The position numbers were made by a program, and so were the translations under genes. The notes under the pieces were generated by a model that worked only from the letters and a program-made list of their open reading frames with translations, did no database searches and had not been told where the DNA came from. Shown here in pieces: positions 8,233 to 17,103 of a stretch of DNA of 64,000 nucleotides. Source of the stretch: Myxococcus stipitatus. Its GTDB lineage: Bacteria; Myxococcota; Myxococcia; Myxococcales; Myxococcaceae. The first letter of the stretch is position 1. The number at the start of each line of letters is the position of its first letter. The stretch covers positions 6,200,001 to 6,264,000 of the forward strand of contig NZ_CP102770.1 in NCBI RefSeq assembly GCF_038561935.1. The letters run 5' to 3'.

Positions 8233-10077
8233 ATGTCCTCGCCCTCCTCGCAGCCCATCCGTCTGTTCCAGGATCCGTCGAGACGCTCCGGAAGCCCCCT
8301 GGTGAGAGCCCTGACGGGCCATACCGACCGCGTGGAGGCCGTGGCCGTGGTGCGTGACGGTCGACACGCCGTCTCCGCGAGCCTGGATGGAACGCTCCGC
8401 CTGTGGGAGCTCGAGACAGGGCACTGCGTGCGCGTGTTCTCCGGGCACGCGGGAGGCGTGCAGGACGTCGCGCTGCATACGGACGGGGAGCACATGGTGT
8501 CGGCCGGGCGAGATGGAATGCTCCGGCTGTGGAGCACGAGGACGGGGGCGTGCGTCCTGGAGCGCCGCTCTCCCTGGCCCGCGCTGCGCGGCGTGCGGCT
8601 GCACCCCGATGGCCAGCGACTCATCAGCTGGGGATATGACGAGCGCGTGGAGCTGAGCACGCTCGACACCGGAGACTCCCCGCGGACACTCCGGAGCCAT
8701 GAGGCCCCCGTCACCTGCGTCGCCATCTCCCGGGATGGGCGTCGGCTCGTGACGTGGGGCTACGACAACACGGTGCGCATCCACTCGCTGGAGAGCGGTG
8801 AGCTGGCCTCCACCTTCGACGGCCCTGACTCCGAAGTGGCCTCCGCGGAACTCCACCCTGACGGGCGACGGGCCATGGTCGCGTGCACCGACGGCTCCCT
8901 CCGCGTCCTGGATCTGGAGACAGGTGCCTGGAGGCTGCTGGGGCACCATGGGTATCCGGCGCTGAGCGTCGCCCTCTCACCCGATGGGCGCGAGCTCGTC
9001 TCCGGCGGCGAGGACGACGCGGTCCGGCTGTGGGATGTGGAGACGGGCGCCAACAAGGCGACCTACGCTCCGCCCTCGTCAGGGGAAGGAAGCATCGCCG
9101 AGGCCCACCGGCTGGCCGTCTCCGCCGTGGCCTTCCTCCCGGACGGCCGACAGGTGCTCTCCGGCAGCTTCGACCGGACGCTCCGGCTCTGGAACACAGC
9201 CACGGTCATCCACGAGCCCCCGCCGCGACACAGGTTGCCGGTCCGACTGCTCACGCTCGCTCAAGAGGGACAACGGCTGGTGAGCGGAGACGCCGAGACC
9301 TGGCGCGTGTGGGCCCCGGCCTCCGGCGCATGCGTCCAGAAGCTCCCCTCACCTCCCGGCGGCATCCAGGCGATCAGCGCCCTTCCCGAGGCAGGCCGCG
9401 TCCTCGCCGGCAGGAATGACGGGCCCGTGGACGTCTGGGCGCTGGAGCCGCAAGGCCTGCTCCGACAGCTCGAGGGGCACACTCGCGGAACGCTCGCGGT
9501 CGCGGCGCTGGCCGGTGGACGCGAGGCCCTCTCCGGTGGGCGGGACAAGCTGGTGAAGCACTGGAGCCTCGAACAAGGCACGTGCCTGCGGACAATGGAA
9601 GGCCATGGACAGGCGGTGATGGCCCTGGCCCCGCTGCCAGGCAGTCGGCGCGCCGTCTCGGCAAGCGCGGACATGACGCTCCGGGTCTGGAGCCTGGACA
9701 GCGGCGAGTGCCTGCGCGTCCTCGAGGGACACACGGACATCGTCCTGGCGGCGGTGGCGCACCCGGATGGCCGCCGCGTCGTCTCCGGCAGCATGGACAA
9801 GGTCGTGGCGGTCTGGGACGTGGACAGCGGTGACTGTCTCCAATCCCTGGAGGGACATACCGGCGCCGTGCACGCGCTCGCCTTGCTGCCCGACGGACGC
9901 ACCCTCTTCTCCGCTTCGGAGGACGGCACGCTGCGCAAGTGGGACCTCGAGAGCGGCACCGCGCGAGGCAGTTGGAAGCCGGGCGCCGTCCCACGCACCC
10001 TCGTGACGTCCGCGCAGGGCGTCATCGCCGTGGGGTTGGACTCGGGCGAGGTGCTCTTCGTCTCGTGGGGCGAGTGA
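8233..10077 (+). CDS. WD40 repeat protein, 14 blades
   Basis: Protein made almost wholly of WD40 repeats, 614 residues. Start chosen at the ATG at 8233, since the upstream part of the frame is not repeat-like; no clear Shine-Dalgarno sequence precedes it. I count 14 units with the pattern GH...V..VA..PDGR..VSGS.D.T.R.WDLE.G, for example LTGHTDRVEAVAV and LEGHTGAVHALALLPDGR, enough for two seven-bladed propellers. Blades 3, 5, 8 and 9 are degenerate; the last five are close to consensus. No kinase, STAND or caspase module is attached and no signal peptide is seen, so it is a stand-alone cytoplasmic scaffold candidate. Its target is unknown. It converges with the immunity gene, three bases between stops. 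Confidence 0.85.
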   Translation: MSSPSSQPIRLFQDPSRRSGSPLVRALTGHTDRVEAVAVVRDGRHAVSASLDGTLRLWELETGHCVRVFSGHAGGVQDVALHTDGEHMVSAGRDGMLRLWSTRTGACVLERRSPWPALRGVRLHPDGQRLISWGYDERVELSTLDTGDSPRTLRSHEAPVTCVAISRDGRRLVTWGYDNTVRIHSLESGELASTFDGPDSEVASAELHPDGRRAMVACTDGSLRVLDLETGAWRLLGHHGYPALSVALSPDGRELVSGGEDDAVRLWDVETGANKATYAPPSSGEGSIAEAHRLAVSAVAFLPDGRQVLSGSFDRTLRLWNTATVIHEPPPRHRLPVRLLTLAQEGQRLVSGDAETWRVWAPASGACVQKLPSPPGGIQAISALPEAGRVLAGRNDGPVDVWALEPQGLLRQLEGHTRGTLAVAALAGGREALSGGRDKLVKHWSLEQGTCLRTMEGHGQAVMALAPLPGSRRAVSASADMTLRVWSLDSGECLRVLEGHTDIVLAAVAHPDGRRVVSGSMDKVVAVWDVDSGDCLQSLEGHTGAVHALALLPDGRTLFSASEDGTLRKWDLESGTARGSWKPGAVPRTLVTSAQGVIAVGLDSGEVLFVSWGE

Positions 10078-10080
10078 AGC

Positions 10081-10641
10081 TCACCCGACCGTGAAGGGCC
10101 GGGGCACGAAGGTCGCGGGAAGCTGGGTCAGCATCCGGTCCATCATTCCTCCCACCCCGGGCTCGCGCGCCTTGGCGAGGAACACCGCCATGTTGGGAGC
10201 GGCCCGCCACACTCCGCCCGAGCGTGGTGACACCAGGTAGATCCACAGCTCACCGGGGCCGCTCACCGCGGCCGGGTCCCACGCCATCACATCCCCGTTG
10301 CTGCTCGTCCCGAAGGGAACGAGCCGTCTCACCAATTCGGGTGTGCCGTCCGGGCGCAGGTCCAGGGCCTGCCGGTCCACATCCTCGCCCAGCTCTCCCG
10401 CAATCTCTCGGGAGAGGCCCACCAGTCCCGCGCAGCCGGGCTGGGCGCCGACAGGCACCGGCACATGGACGGTGAACATGCCGCCCACCTCGCCAAACCC
10501 GTAGCGCCGCGCGAACTCACGATAGGAGCCGGGCAACGACACCCCGAGCGCCTTCTCCGCCGCGTCGAGGAGTTCCTCTGAAGCAGTGAACCGCTGAGCC
10601 CCCTTCACCTCCAGGACAGGCAACTGCGTGGCGCCAAGCAT
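10081..10641 (-). CDS. SMI1/KNR4 (SUKH) family protein, probable immunity protein
   Basis: 186-residue cytoplasmic protein with the SUKH fold pattern: TASEELLDAAEKALGVSLPGSYREFARRYGFGEV at the front, a hydrophobic WIYLVSP strand later, and an LVPFGTSSNGDVMAWD segment where SMI1 domains carry their IPFG-like motif. SUKH proteins are a known superfamily of immunity proteins paired with nuclease toxins. This gene lies 29 bases downstream of an RHS protein with a nuclease tail, on the same strand, with a good ribosome site (GGGGAG seven bases before the ATG). The pairing strongly suggests it neutralises that toxin; this is inference from order and family. Confidence 0.85.
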   Translation of the reverse strand: MLGATQLPVLEVKGAQRFTASEELLDAAEKALGVSLPGSYREFARRYGFGEVGGMFTVHVPVPVGAQPGCAGLVGLSREIAGELGEDVDRQALDLRPDGTPELVRRLVPFGTSSNGDVMAWDPAAVSGPGELWIYLVSPRSGGVWRAAPNMAVFLAKAREPGVGGMMDRMLTQLPATFVPRPFTVG

Positions 10642-10670
10642 CCGTCATCTCCCCTGCGAGCCACTGGACC

Positions 10671-13600
10671 TCAGTGGGTGCATGCCCCGCCATTGTAGCT
10701 CTTCTTGTGCTGGCCATTGGGGATGGGGTCTTCGTGGAGGATGGCCTTGGTCACCGCGTCCTCGGCGACGTAGGTGAGGTGCGTGGGGATGTTGGAATCC
10801 CCGTCGTAATGGGGCACGACCAGCAGGTTGACGGGGTTGCCCGTCGTCTCGATGTGATTGCGGATCCGCGTCTCGATGTCGCGCATCAACGGGCTGTTCG
10901 TGCCCGAGGTGAGGATGGCGATGTTGCGGCAGTCCGTGCCGTCGCCGCCAAGCTGACGACCAATCAGGTGACCGCGCTCGTGGTGGTCCGGGTGCGCGTT
11001 GTTGAAGCCCGTCGGAGTGTACGTCGCATGCGACCCCGTGCCGATGTCCGAGCGTGAGATCTCCGCGTAGACGCCGCCGGGCCGATCCCGCACCGTGTCG
11101 TAGGCGTCGTACGTGACATTGATGAGGCCCAGCGGGTCCGTCCACTGAAGCGGATTGGTGGAGTACCCGTAGGCCCCGTTGGGGTCATCGAAGAGCTGGA
11201 GTGGATCCGGTGAGAGGTACTGTGCCGCCCAGGGCGCGTAGTACCGATGGCGGTTGTACGAGAGGCCACTCTCCGCATCCGCCCACTGCCCCGGATAGCG
11301 GAGCGGACATTCAGCGAGAGGCGCATCCTCGTTGCGCGGAGTGCCAAAGGGGCCCAGCTTGCTGGCCCAGCCGACCCGGCCCTCCTCGGTGACGAGCTCC
11401 CGCGGAACCCCCAGATGGTCCGTCACCGCGAAGAGCGTGGACCCCTTGTCGCGCTGGGAGACCAGCTCATGCGCGTTGGGGAGGAAGTCCCAGGTGGTGA
11501 GCTCCGAGTCCCGCTGGGCGTGGACGAGCACGTCGCCATCCCAGTGGAAGCGCGTCTGGCCCTGGGGACCCTCCTTGGAGAGCCGTCGGTTGAAGGGGTC
11601 GTAGGTGTAGCGCCAGACGGCGCCGTCCGGGCGGGTCACCGACTCCAGGCGGCCCCGGGTGTCCCACGTGTAGCGCCAGGCGGCCTGCACCGTGGGAGAG
11701 CTCCGGTCCGTCAGTTGGGTGACTCGCCCCCCGGTGTCATACGCATAGGAGAGGCTGTCCTGCGCGAGCAGGCGTCCTCCCGCGGCGAGCTCCCGCTCGT
11801 CCTTGTGCGGAGGAATCGTCTTCGTGGGCCTGCCCGGTGGCGCCGCCTCGGAGGTCTCGACCCGGACGAGGTGCCCCGCGCCATCGCGCACGTACTGCTC
11901 CCGCCCCTCCGCATCGGAGAAGGACGTGAGCCAGCCTGCCGCGTCGTACGAATACTCCGAGGTCCCCCAGCGATTGTCGGTGACGCGGGTGGGCCGCCCC
12001 ATCGTGTCGTACTGGCTGCGCCGGTCCACGCTGGTCCCGGAGCCTCCAGCGAGCAGCACCTCCTTGCGGATGGGCCGGTGCTGGGTGTCATAGGCGCTCC
12101 GCACCTGTGCACCACCGGGGAGCACCCGCGAGGTCTCTCGACCTATCCCATCCCGCTTGAATTGGATCCGCTGCCCCCCCACGGCCATCGCGGCGAGGCG
12201 CCCGTCGCGGTCGTAGTCGTAGCGGGTATCGTGGCCCAGGCTCGTCTTCCGCTCGAGCACCCGCCCCATCGGGTCGAACGTGCGCTCCACCACGAAGTCA
12301 TTCGACTTCTCGACGAGCTTGCGGCCCAGGGCATCCCGCTCGTACGTCAGCTCGACCTGCGCGTCCGCGACGCGGGTCAGCCGGCCCAGCGCATCATGGG
12401 CGATGTCGACCGTGGCGCCGTCGGCATAGATGACCTGCGTCGGCAGCCCGAGCAGGTCATGGGCGAAGCGCGTCGTCCGCCCCGCCTCCGTGCGCTCCGA
12501 GAGGTTGCCGCCCTTGTCGTAGGCATAGAGCACCTCCCGGCCGTCTGCGGTGACTTCCCGGGACAGGCGTCCATCCTCGTCATACTCGAAGGAGTGGCTC
12601 TCGCCCGCCGCGTTGATGACCTCGGTCAGGAGCGAAGGCTCCTGGCTCCACTGGTAGCGGAGCACCTGGGCGCCATGGGTGAACTGGGTGAGCCGCCGGC
12701 TGCACCCGGAGCGTCGGTAGACGAAGATGGAGCCATCCGGACGGACAGCGCGCAGCAACAGCCCGCCCGCGTCGTACTCGAACCGGGTGCGGCGCTCATC
12801 GGAGTGGAGCACGGAGACGAGCAGCCCGCGCGCATCGTACTCGCGGCGAGTCATGTCCCCCTGAGGGGTCAGGGAGTCGAGCAGCTCGCCGAGGGGGCCG
12901 TAGGTATAGGTCCACGGCCCGGACATGACGCCGGACTCCCTCAGCACGTCGCCGTTCACATCGTGCGTGAAGCGGCGCCGTCCCCCATCCGGATAGTCGA
13001 GCTGGACCAGATCCCCACGCTCGTCCCACGAGAACGTCCACTGATGGCCCAACGGGTTGATGATGGCCTCGAGCCTGGCCTCGCGGGTGTACTTCCGCTG
13101 CCACGCACCGCCCATGGCATCGGTGAAGCGCACGAGCTGGTGGTGGGCATTGAAGGCATACAGCGACTTGCCCTCGGGTCCCGTGACGGCACGGAAGTGA
13201 CTGGCCTCGTCGTACTCGAAGGCGCGGACGGCGCCGCCGGGCTCGGCGATGCTCACCTGTCGCCCCAGGTCGTCGAACTGGGAGGCCCACACGCGGCCCA
13301 GCGGGGTCGTGGTCCGCTCCACCTGTCCGGCCGCCGAGTACTCGTAGCTCCACGTCGCGCCACGGCTGTCCGTGACCCGGGTCATGCGCTTCGCGGGCAG
13401 ATACTCGAGCGTCTTCTCGTCGAAGCCGTCCTGTCCACGCGCCTGGGTGCAGCGCCCCTGGATGTCGAACGTGAACGTCCACACCGCGCCGGTGCGAGTC
13501 ACCTCGCGGACCATCCGCCCCGCGGAGTCATATGCATAGGAGCTCGTGAAGCCGGCGCCGTCGATGACCTCCGTCAGCCGACCGTCGACGTAGCGATAGC

Positions 13601-14195
13601 GAACGAGGGGTGCCGCGGAGCGCGTGGCGTCTCCATGGAGCGCCGCCAGCCTCCCCGTGCCGTCATACGCGAGATGGAAGGCCCGCCGGCTGCGCCGCTC
13701 CCGGAGCGCGACGATGCGCCCGCGGGCATCGTGCTCCACGTCCACGCCCTCGCCCGTGACGTCCTGCACGCTCACCAGAGGGGACCACCTGCCATCCGTC
13801 CTGTCGCGGAAGAGGTATCGCACCACGCTCTGGCCGTCCGGCGTCCAGGCCGTGACGACGAGCTGTGCCTCCTCGCGCCGCAGCTCCATGAATGCGCCGG
13901 GGTTGCGGACGGCCTGCCCCTGGGCAAGGACACCCTGGCGATCATCGAAGGTGTACTCGCTCTCTCCTTCGCGGGAGAGCATGCGGTAACCCTCGAGATC
14001 TCGCCGGATCCTCATCTCGTAGGGAGAGAACCACCCGGGGCCCAGCATGCCTCCCGATTCAGGGAGCATGGCCGTGCTGTAGCGCCGGCCAAACGAGACA
14101 TTCACGCGACCGCGCAGGACCCGGTCCGTCATCTCGTGAAACAACACCCCGGTCACGACATCAATCGGGTGCCCGACCGAAACTCGCTGTGTCAT
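10671..14195 (-). CDS. RHS-repeat toxin with C-terminal DNA/RNA non-specific nuclease domain
   Basis: Large polymorphic toxin of 1174 residues. The ATG at 14195 is chosen over the ATG at 14240: GAAGGA sits nine bases before it, and it overlaps (ATGA) the end of an upstream vgrG relic. The body is a run of RHS/YD repeats (for example FEYDEDGRLSREVTADGREVLYAYD), closing with the RHS core signature YPGQWADAESGLSYNRHRYY, YLSPDPLQL and TDPLGL (ending near residue 1024), where such proteins release the tail. The 150-residue tail resembles the EssD-like NS_2 nuclease family: HERGHLIGRQLGG (candidate catalytic His1076) then TNSPLMRDIETRIRNHI. No PAAR domain is in this protein, so delivery probably depends on the neighbouring VgrG. 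The tail region has slightly lower GC (hand count 10681-10800: about 62%). Confidence 0.88.
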   Translation of the reverse strand: MTQRVSVGHPIDVVTGVLFHEMTDRVLRGRVNVSFGRRYSTAMLPESGGMLGPGWFSPYEMRIRRDLEGYRMLSREGESEYTFDDRQGVLAQGQAVRNPGAFMELRREEAQLVVTAWTPDGQSVVRYLFRDRTDGRWSPLVSVQDVTGEGVDVEHDARGRIVALRERRSRRAFHLAYDGTGRLAALHGDATRSAAPLVRYRYVDGRLTEVIDGAGFTSSYAYDSAGRMVREVTRTGAVWTFTFDIQGRCTQARGQDGFDEKTLEYLPAKRMTRVTDSRGATWSYEYSAAGQVERTTTPLGRVWASQFDDLGRQVSIAEPGGAVRAFEYDEASHFRAVTGPEGKSLYAFNAHHQLVRFTDAMGGAWQRKYTREARLEAIINPLGHQWTFSWDERGDLVQLDYPDGGRRRFTHDVNGDVLRESGVMSGPWTYTYGPLGELLDSLTPQGDMTRREYDARGLLVSVLHSDERRTRFEYDAGGLLLRAVRPDGSIFVYRRSGCSRRLTQFTHGAQVLRYQWSQEPSLLTEVINAAGESHSFEYDEDGRLSREVTADGREVLYAYDKGGNLSERTEAGRTTRFAHDLLGLPTQVIYADGATVDIAHDALGRLTRVADAQVELTYERDALGRKLVEKSNDFVVERTFDPMGRVLERKTSLGHDTRYDYDRDGRLAAMAVGGQRIQFKRDGIGRETSRVLPGGAQVRSAYDTQHRPIRKEVLLAGGSGTSVDRRSQYDTMGRPTRVTDNRWGTSEYSYDAAGWLTSFSDAEGREQYVRDGAGHLVRVETSEAAPPGRPTKTIPPHKDERELAAGGRLLAQDSLSYAYDTGGRVTQLTDRSSPTVQAAWRYTWDTRGRLESVTRPDGAVWRYTYDPFNRRLSKEGPQGQTRFHWDGDVLVHAQRDSELTTWDFLPNAHELVSQRDKGSTLFAVTDHLGVPRELVTEEGRVGWASKLGPFGTPRNEDAPLAECPLRYPGQWADAESGLSYNRHRYYAPWAAQYLSPDPLQLFDDPNGAYGYSTNPLQWTDPLGLINVTYDAYDTVRDRPGGVYAEISRSDIGTGSHATYTPTGFNNAHPDHHERGHLIGRQLGGDGTDCRNIAILTSGTNSPLMRDIETRIRNHIETTGNPVNLLVVPHYDGDSNIPTHLTYVAEDAVTKAILHEDPIPNGQHKKSYNGGACTH

Positions 14196-14311
14196 GACTT
14201 GAATTCCTTCTCGGGACACCTTCGCCTGGAGCGCGCCCATCCGTTGTTCACGAGGAGGGCGCCGGTGGGCTCGTGGATGTTGATGACGGATGCGGTCAGC
14301 TCGAGCGTGAA
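14192..14311 (-). pseudogene. 3' relic of a second vgrG gene
   Basis: Reading leftward from an in-frame TGA (14312-14314), this frame gives FTLELTASVINIHEPTGALL followed by VNN. Aligned without gaps to the tail of the intact VgrG next door (PKLTSSAIGIHEITGALIKI and final N), 12 of 22 residues are identical, and the DNA matches at about 49 of 66 positions. The frame then runs on to a TGA that overlaps the ATG of the RHS gene. It therefore looks like the stub of a former upstream vgrG, the rest having been lost or replaced. Too short for automatic gene calling; not expected to make a functional product. Confidence 0.7.
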
Positions 14312-14355
14312 TCAGCCAGGGATTGAGAGGACATCAACATCAGTCCTCCGCTGCG

Positions 14356-14372
14356 GAGTGCTGGCGGCACTC
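14356..14372. other. Small stem-loop between vgrG and its relic
   Basis: GAGTGC (14356-14361) and GCACTC (14367-14372) form a perfect six-base stem around five bases, 20 bases after the vgrG stop codon on the minus strand. There is no T-run, so termination is uncertain; it may mark the junction of the recombined segment. Confidence 0.3.
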
Positions 14373-14391
14373 TCCCCTCGGGCTTCCCCAG

Positions 14392-17013
14392 TCAGTTGAT
14401 CTTGATGAGGGCGCCGGTGATTTCGTGGATGCCAATGGCCGAGGAGGTCAGCTTGGGCGCGGAGATGGCCGCCCCGGCGGCCTCCAGCTTCACCGTGCTC
14501 TGCTGGGCCCCCAGGCTCACTTCCTTGCCGCCATTGACCTCCACCGTGCCGTCGCTCTTGAGCTTGATGCTCGCCGCGCCGCAGACGAGCGACAGCTCCT
14601 GGACCGCCGTCACTTCAATCTTGTTCCCGTCGATGACCATCTGACCCGAGGAGTTGTGCAGCGCCACCTTCTTGCTGGTGCCCTCGATGGTGATGCTCTC
14701 CTCGAGCGTGATGCTGCACTCCCCCTGCTTGGCCTGGAGCTGCACATCGCCCGTCATCACGAACTTCTTGGTGGCGTGCTGAGACTTGTCCCCCGTGACC
14801 TCCAGCGTGTCGTTCCCGCCGATGGTCTCCTCGCGCTTGCCCGTGACGGTGAGCTTCTCCAGCGTGTTCACGGTGGCGTCGCGGCCCGCCTTCAGCGTGA
14901 GCTTCTCCTTCCCCGTCACATCCTCGGTTCGCGCGCCGGTGATGGTGATGGTCTCGTCCTTGTCCACCGTCTCGGTGCGCTTGCCATGGACAGTGGTCGT
15001 CTCGTCCTTGTCCACCGTCTTGGTGCGATTGCCCTTCACCGACATCGTCTGCTCGCCGCCCACCGTCTCCGTCTGAGAACCATCCACCGAGTTCGTCTGG
15101 TTCGCCTTCACCGACGTGCTGTGGTTGTTCAGCACCACTTCGTTGAAGTCCTTCTGCGCGTGCAGGAAGATTTCTTCCGCGTCCTTCGCGTCCTCGAAAC
15201 GCAGCTCGTTGAAACCATCGCTGTCCTTCGAGCTGGAGGTGCGGATGGTGCTGCGCGTCTTGTGCTGGGGGAGCGGGTACGGCGGCGTGTTCTTCCCGTT
15301 GTACACACTGCCCACCACGATGGGACGGTCCGGGTCTCCCTCCAGGAAGTCCACCAGCACTTCCATCCCGATGCGCGGCAGGAAGACGAAGCCCCACCCC
15401 AGCCCCGCCCACGCCTGCACCACGCGCAGGAAACAGGAGCTCTTCTCGTCCCGCTTGCCCTGCCGGTCCCAGTGGAACTGCACCTTCACGCGACCATGCT
15501 CGTCGGTGTGGATCTCCTCGCTCGCGGGGCCCACCACCGTCGCCGTCTGCAACCCCGCCATGCGCGCCCGGGGCCGCCGGCGCGGGGCCCGGAAGGACAC
15601 ATCCAGCGGGATGCACTCGAACGTGTTGTGGTAGCGGTCCGACACCTCGCCCGCGGGCCTCCGCGCGTGGGAGTCGTCCGTGAGCTCCTCGGGAGCCCGG
15701 CCATGGTGCTCCACGTGCGTCAGCAGGTACCACTGGTCGAGCGCGGTGTGTCCATGCCCCGTCAGCTCGAACATGTAGCCCGGCGTGAAGCCCGTGACGT
15801 AGCCCAGGCCCCTGCCGCGCTTGCCCTCCGCGTGCAAGGCTTGACGGCGCAGCTGCTCCTGCTTCTGCGCCGGCTCGTACTTGTACTTCTTCTCCCCCGC
15901 GTCATACGGGCCCAACAACGGTGCGGGGTACTCGTAGGATTCGCGGTCGCGCCCCAGCACATCCTGGGCCCGGGACTCCCTCGTCAAGTCGTAGTCCGGG
16001 TGCGTCCAGTTGAAGTCTCGCACGACCACGCTGGTGGTGTGCATCTGCTGTGAGAAGTCGAAGGTGCGCAGGCACTCATCCGCCGCCGTGGCGGCCTCTG
16101 GACCCCGCACCGTGATGGGCGAGCCCTTCACCGCCTCGCAGGAAGGACACTGCTCGTTCTCCTCCTGGAGGACCAGCTCCTCCTTCTCCCCCGAGTGGTC
16201 GAAGTAGAAGAAGATGCCCTCCTCCTCCATGAGCCTCAGGAGGAAGTCGAGGTCTGTCTCCTGGTACTGCACGCAGTACTCGCGCGGCAGGTACTCGCGG
16301 TTGAGCTCGATTCGGAAGGGTCGCTCGAAGGGCTGCAAGCCCTGGGTGAGCACCTCCTCCAATATCTCCGGCACCTTCTTCTCTTGGAAGATGCGGTTGT
16401 CCTTGCGCTGCGACAGGGCCCACAGCGCGGGGACGACATGGGCTCGCGCCAGCAGGTGCCCCGCCTGTGTCCCCGTGTGCTCTACACGGTGGACGATTCC
16501 GCACAGACGTCGGGCTCCCGCGTCATGGGAGATGAGGACCTCGGCCGACGAGCCCAACAGCCCGTCGATGTCCGCGCCGAGGTGCTCGTTCGCCAGGTCC
16601 ACCGTGCAGGTATAGAGCTCCGAAAGCCCTTCCCTCGCATGCAACTCCACCACGCGCCATCCGGCCGCCGGGTCCGCGTTGGAGGTGAAGGAGAAGCGGA
16701 CCTTGTCCAGGGGGGACTCGCCCGCGATGGCATTGACCACCTGGGACAGGGCGCCCAGGGCCCCCGAAGCGCCCAGCGCCCCGAGGGCCTGGCTCGCCAC
16801 GCCTGATGCCTGATGGACGGCCTGTTCGACGCGCCGCGCCTGCTGCACCGCGTTCTGGACCTGGGGAATCTGCGACAGGGCATTCTCCAACGGCTGCCTG
16901 ACCTGTTGGATGGGTACATTCCCTTCGCGAGCCTGCTGAACCGCCTGACCGGCGCCTTTCGCCACCTGCGCAGATTTCTGGACGTGGTGCATCACGTCGT
17001 CTGAGTCCGACAC
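14392..17013 (-). CDS. vgrG: Type VI secretion tip protein VgrG (TssI) with N-terminal extension
   Basis: Spike protein of the T6SS, 873 residues, forming the trimeric tip that carries effectors out of the cell. GTG start at 17013 with GGGGGAGG just upstream; the next ATG is seven codons in. Residues 1-100 are an unusual Ala/Gln/Val-rich helical extension (VQQAREGNVPIQQ, SQALGALGASGALGAL) before the gp27/gp44-like part, which starts near VRFSFTSNADPAAGW. Characteristic gp27-like strings include DLDFLLRLMEEEGIFFYFDH. The gp5-like OB region has FHWDRQGKRDEKSSCFLRV and GSVYNGKNTPPYPLP. A beta-helix of short TVxGxxTETV-type repeats follows (about residues 620-770). The tail IHEITGALIKIN matches the relic at 14192-14311. 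No other T6SS structural gene is in the window. Confidence 0.93.
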   Translation of the reverse strand: MSDSDDVMHHVQKSAQVAKGAGQAVQQAREGNVPIQQVRQPLENALSQIPQVQNAVQQARRVEQAVHQASGVASQALGALGASGALGALSQVVNAIAGESPLDKVRFSFTSNADPAAGWRVVELHAREGLSELYTCTVDLANEHLGADIDGLLGSSAEVLISHDAGARRLCGIVHRVEHTGTQAGHLLARAHVVPALWALSQRKDNRIFQEKKVPEILEEVLTQGLQPFERPFRIELNREYLPREYCVQYQETDLDFLLRLMEEEGIFFYFDHSGEKEELVLQEENEQCPSCEAVKGSPITVRGPEAATAADECLRTFDFSQQMHTTSVVVRDFNWTHPDYDLTRESRAQDVLGRDRESYEYPAPLLGPYDAGEKKYKYEPAQKQEQLRRQALHAEGKRGRGLGYVTGFTPGYMFELTGHGHTALDQWYLLTHVEHHGRAPEELTDDSHARRPAGEVSDRYHNTFECIPLDVSFRAPRRRPRARMAGLQTATVVGPASEEIHTDEHGRVKVQFHWDRQGKRDEKSSCFLRVVQAWAGLGWGFVFLPRIGMEVLVDFLEGDPDRPIVVGSVYNGKNTPPYPLPQHKTRSTIRTSSSKDSDGFNELRFEDAKDAEEIFLHAQKDFNEVVLNNHSTSVKANQTNSVDGSQTETVGGEQTMSVKGNRTKTVDKDETTTVHGKRTETVDKDETITITGARTEDVTGKEKLTLKAGRDATVNTLEKLTVTGKREETIGGNDTLEVTGDKSQHATKKFVMTGDVQLQAKQGECSITLEESITIEGTSKKVALHNSSGQMVIDGNKIEVTAVQELSLVCGAASIKLKSDGTVEVNGGKEVSLGAQQSTVKLEAAGAAISAPKLTSSAIGIHEITGALIKIN

Positions 17014-17103
17014 GTGGCCTCCCCCGGGAAGTCGAGATTCTTCCTAGCGCCTTTCATATCGCATGACGTTCCTGGACAGAAAGGTGGCTCATCTCAAAAA
17101 TGA
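17014..17103. promoter_or_regulatory. Divergent promoter region of the T6SS island
   Basis: The 90-base gap between the divergently transcribed vgrG and TPR genes must hold both promoters or lie downstream of them. It is visibly more AT-rich than its surroundings (TTTCATATCGCATGACG, then CTCAAAAATGAATG before the TPR start). I cannot pick out convincing -35/-10 pairs or an operator. Confidence 0.3.

Noticed and set aside
14850..15120. Repeated GTCCTTGTCCACCGTCT strings
   Set aside because: These are coding repeats of the VgrG beta-helix (TETVDKDE-type units), not a mobile or regulatory repeat.
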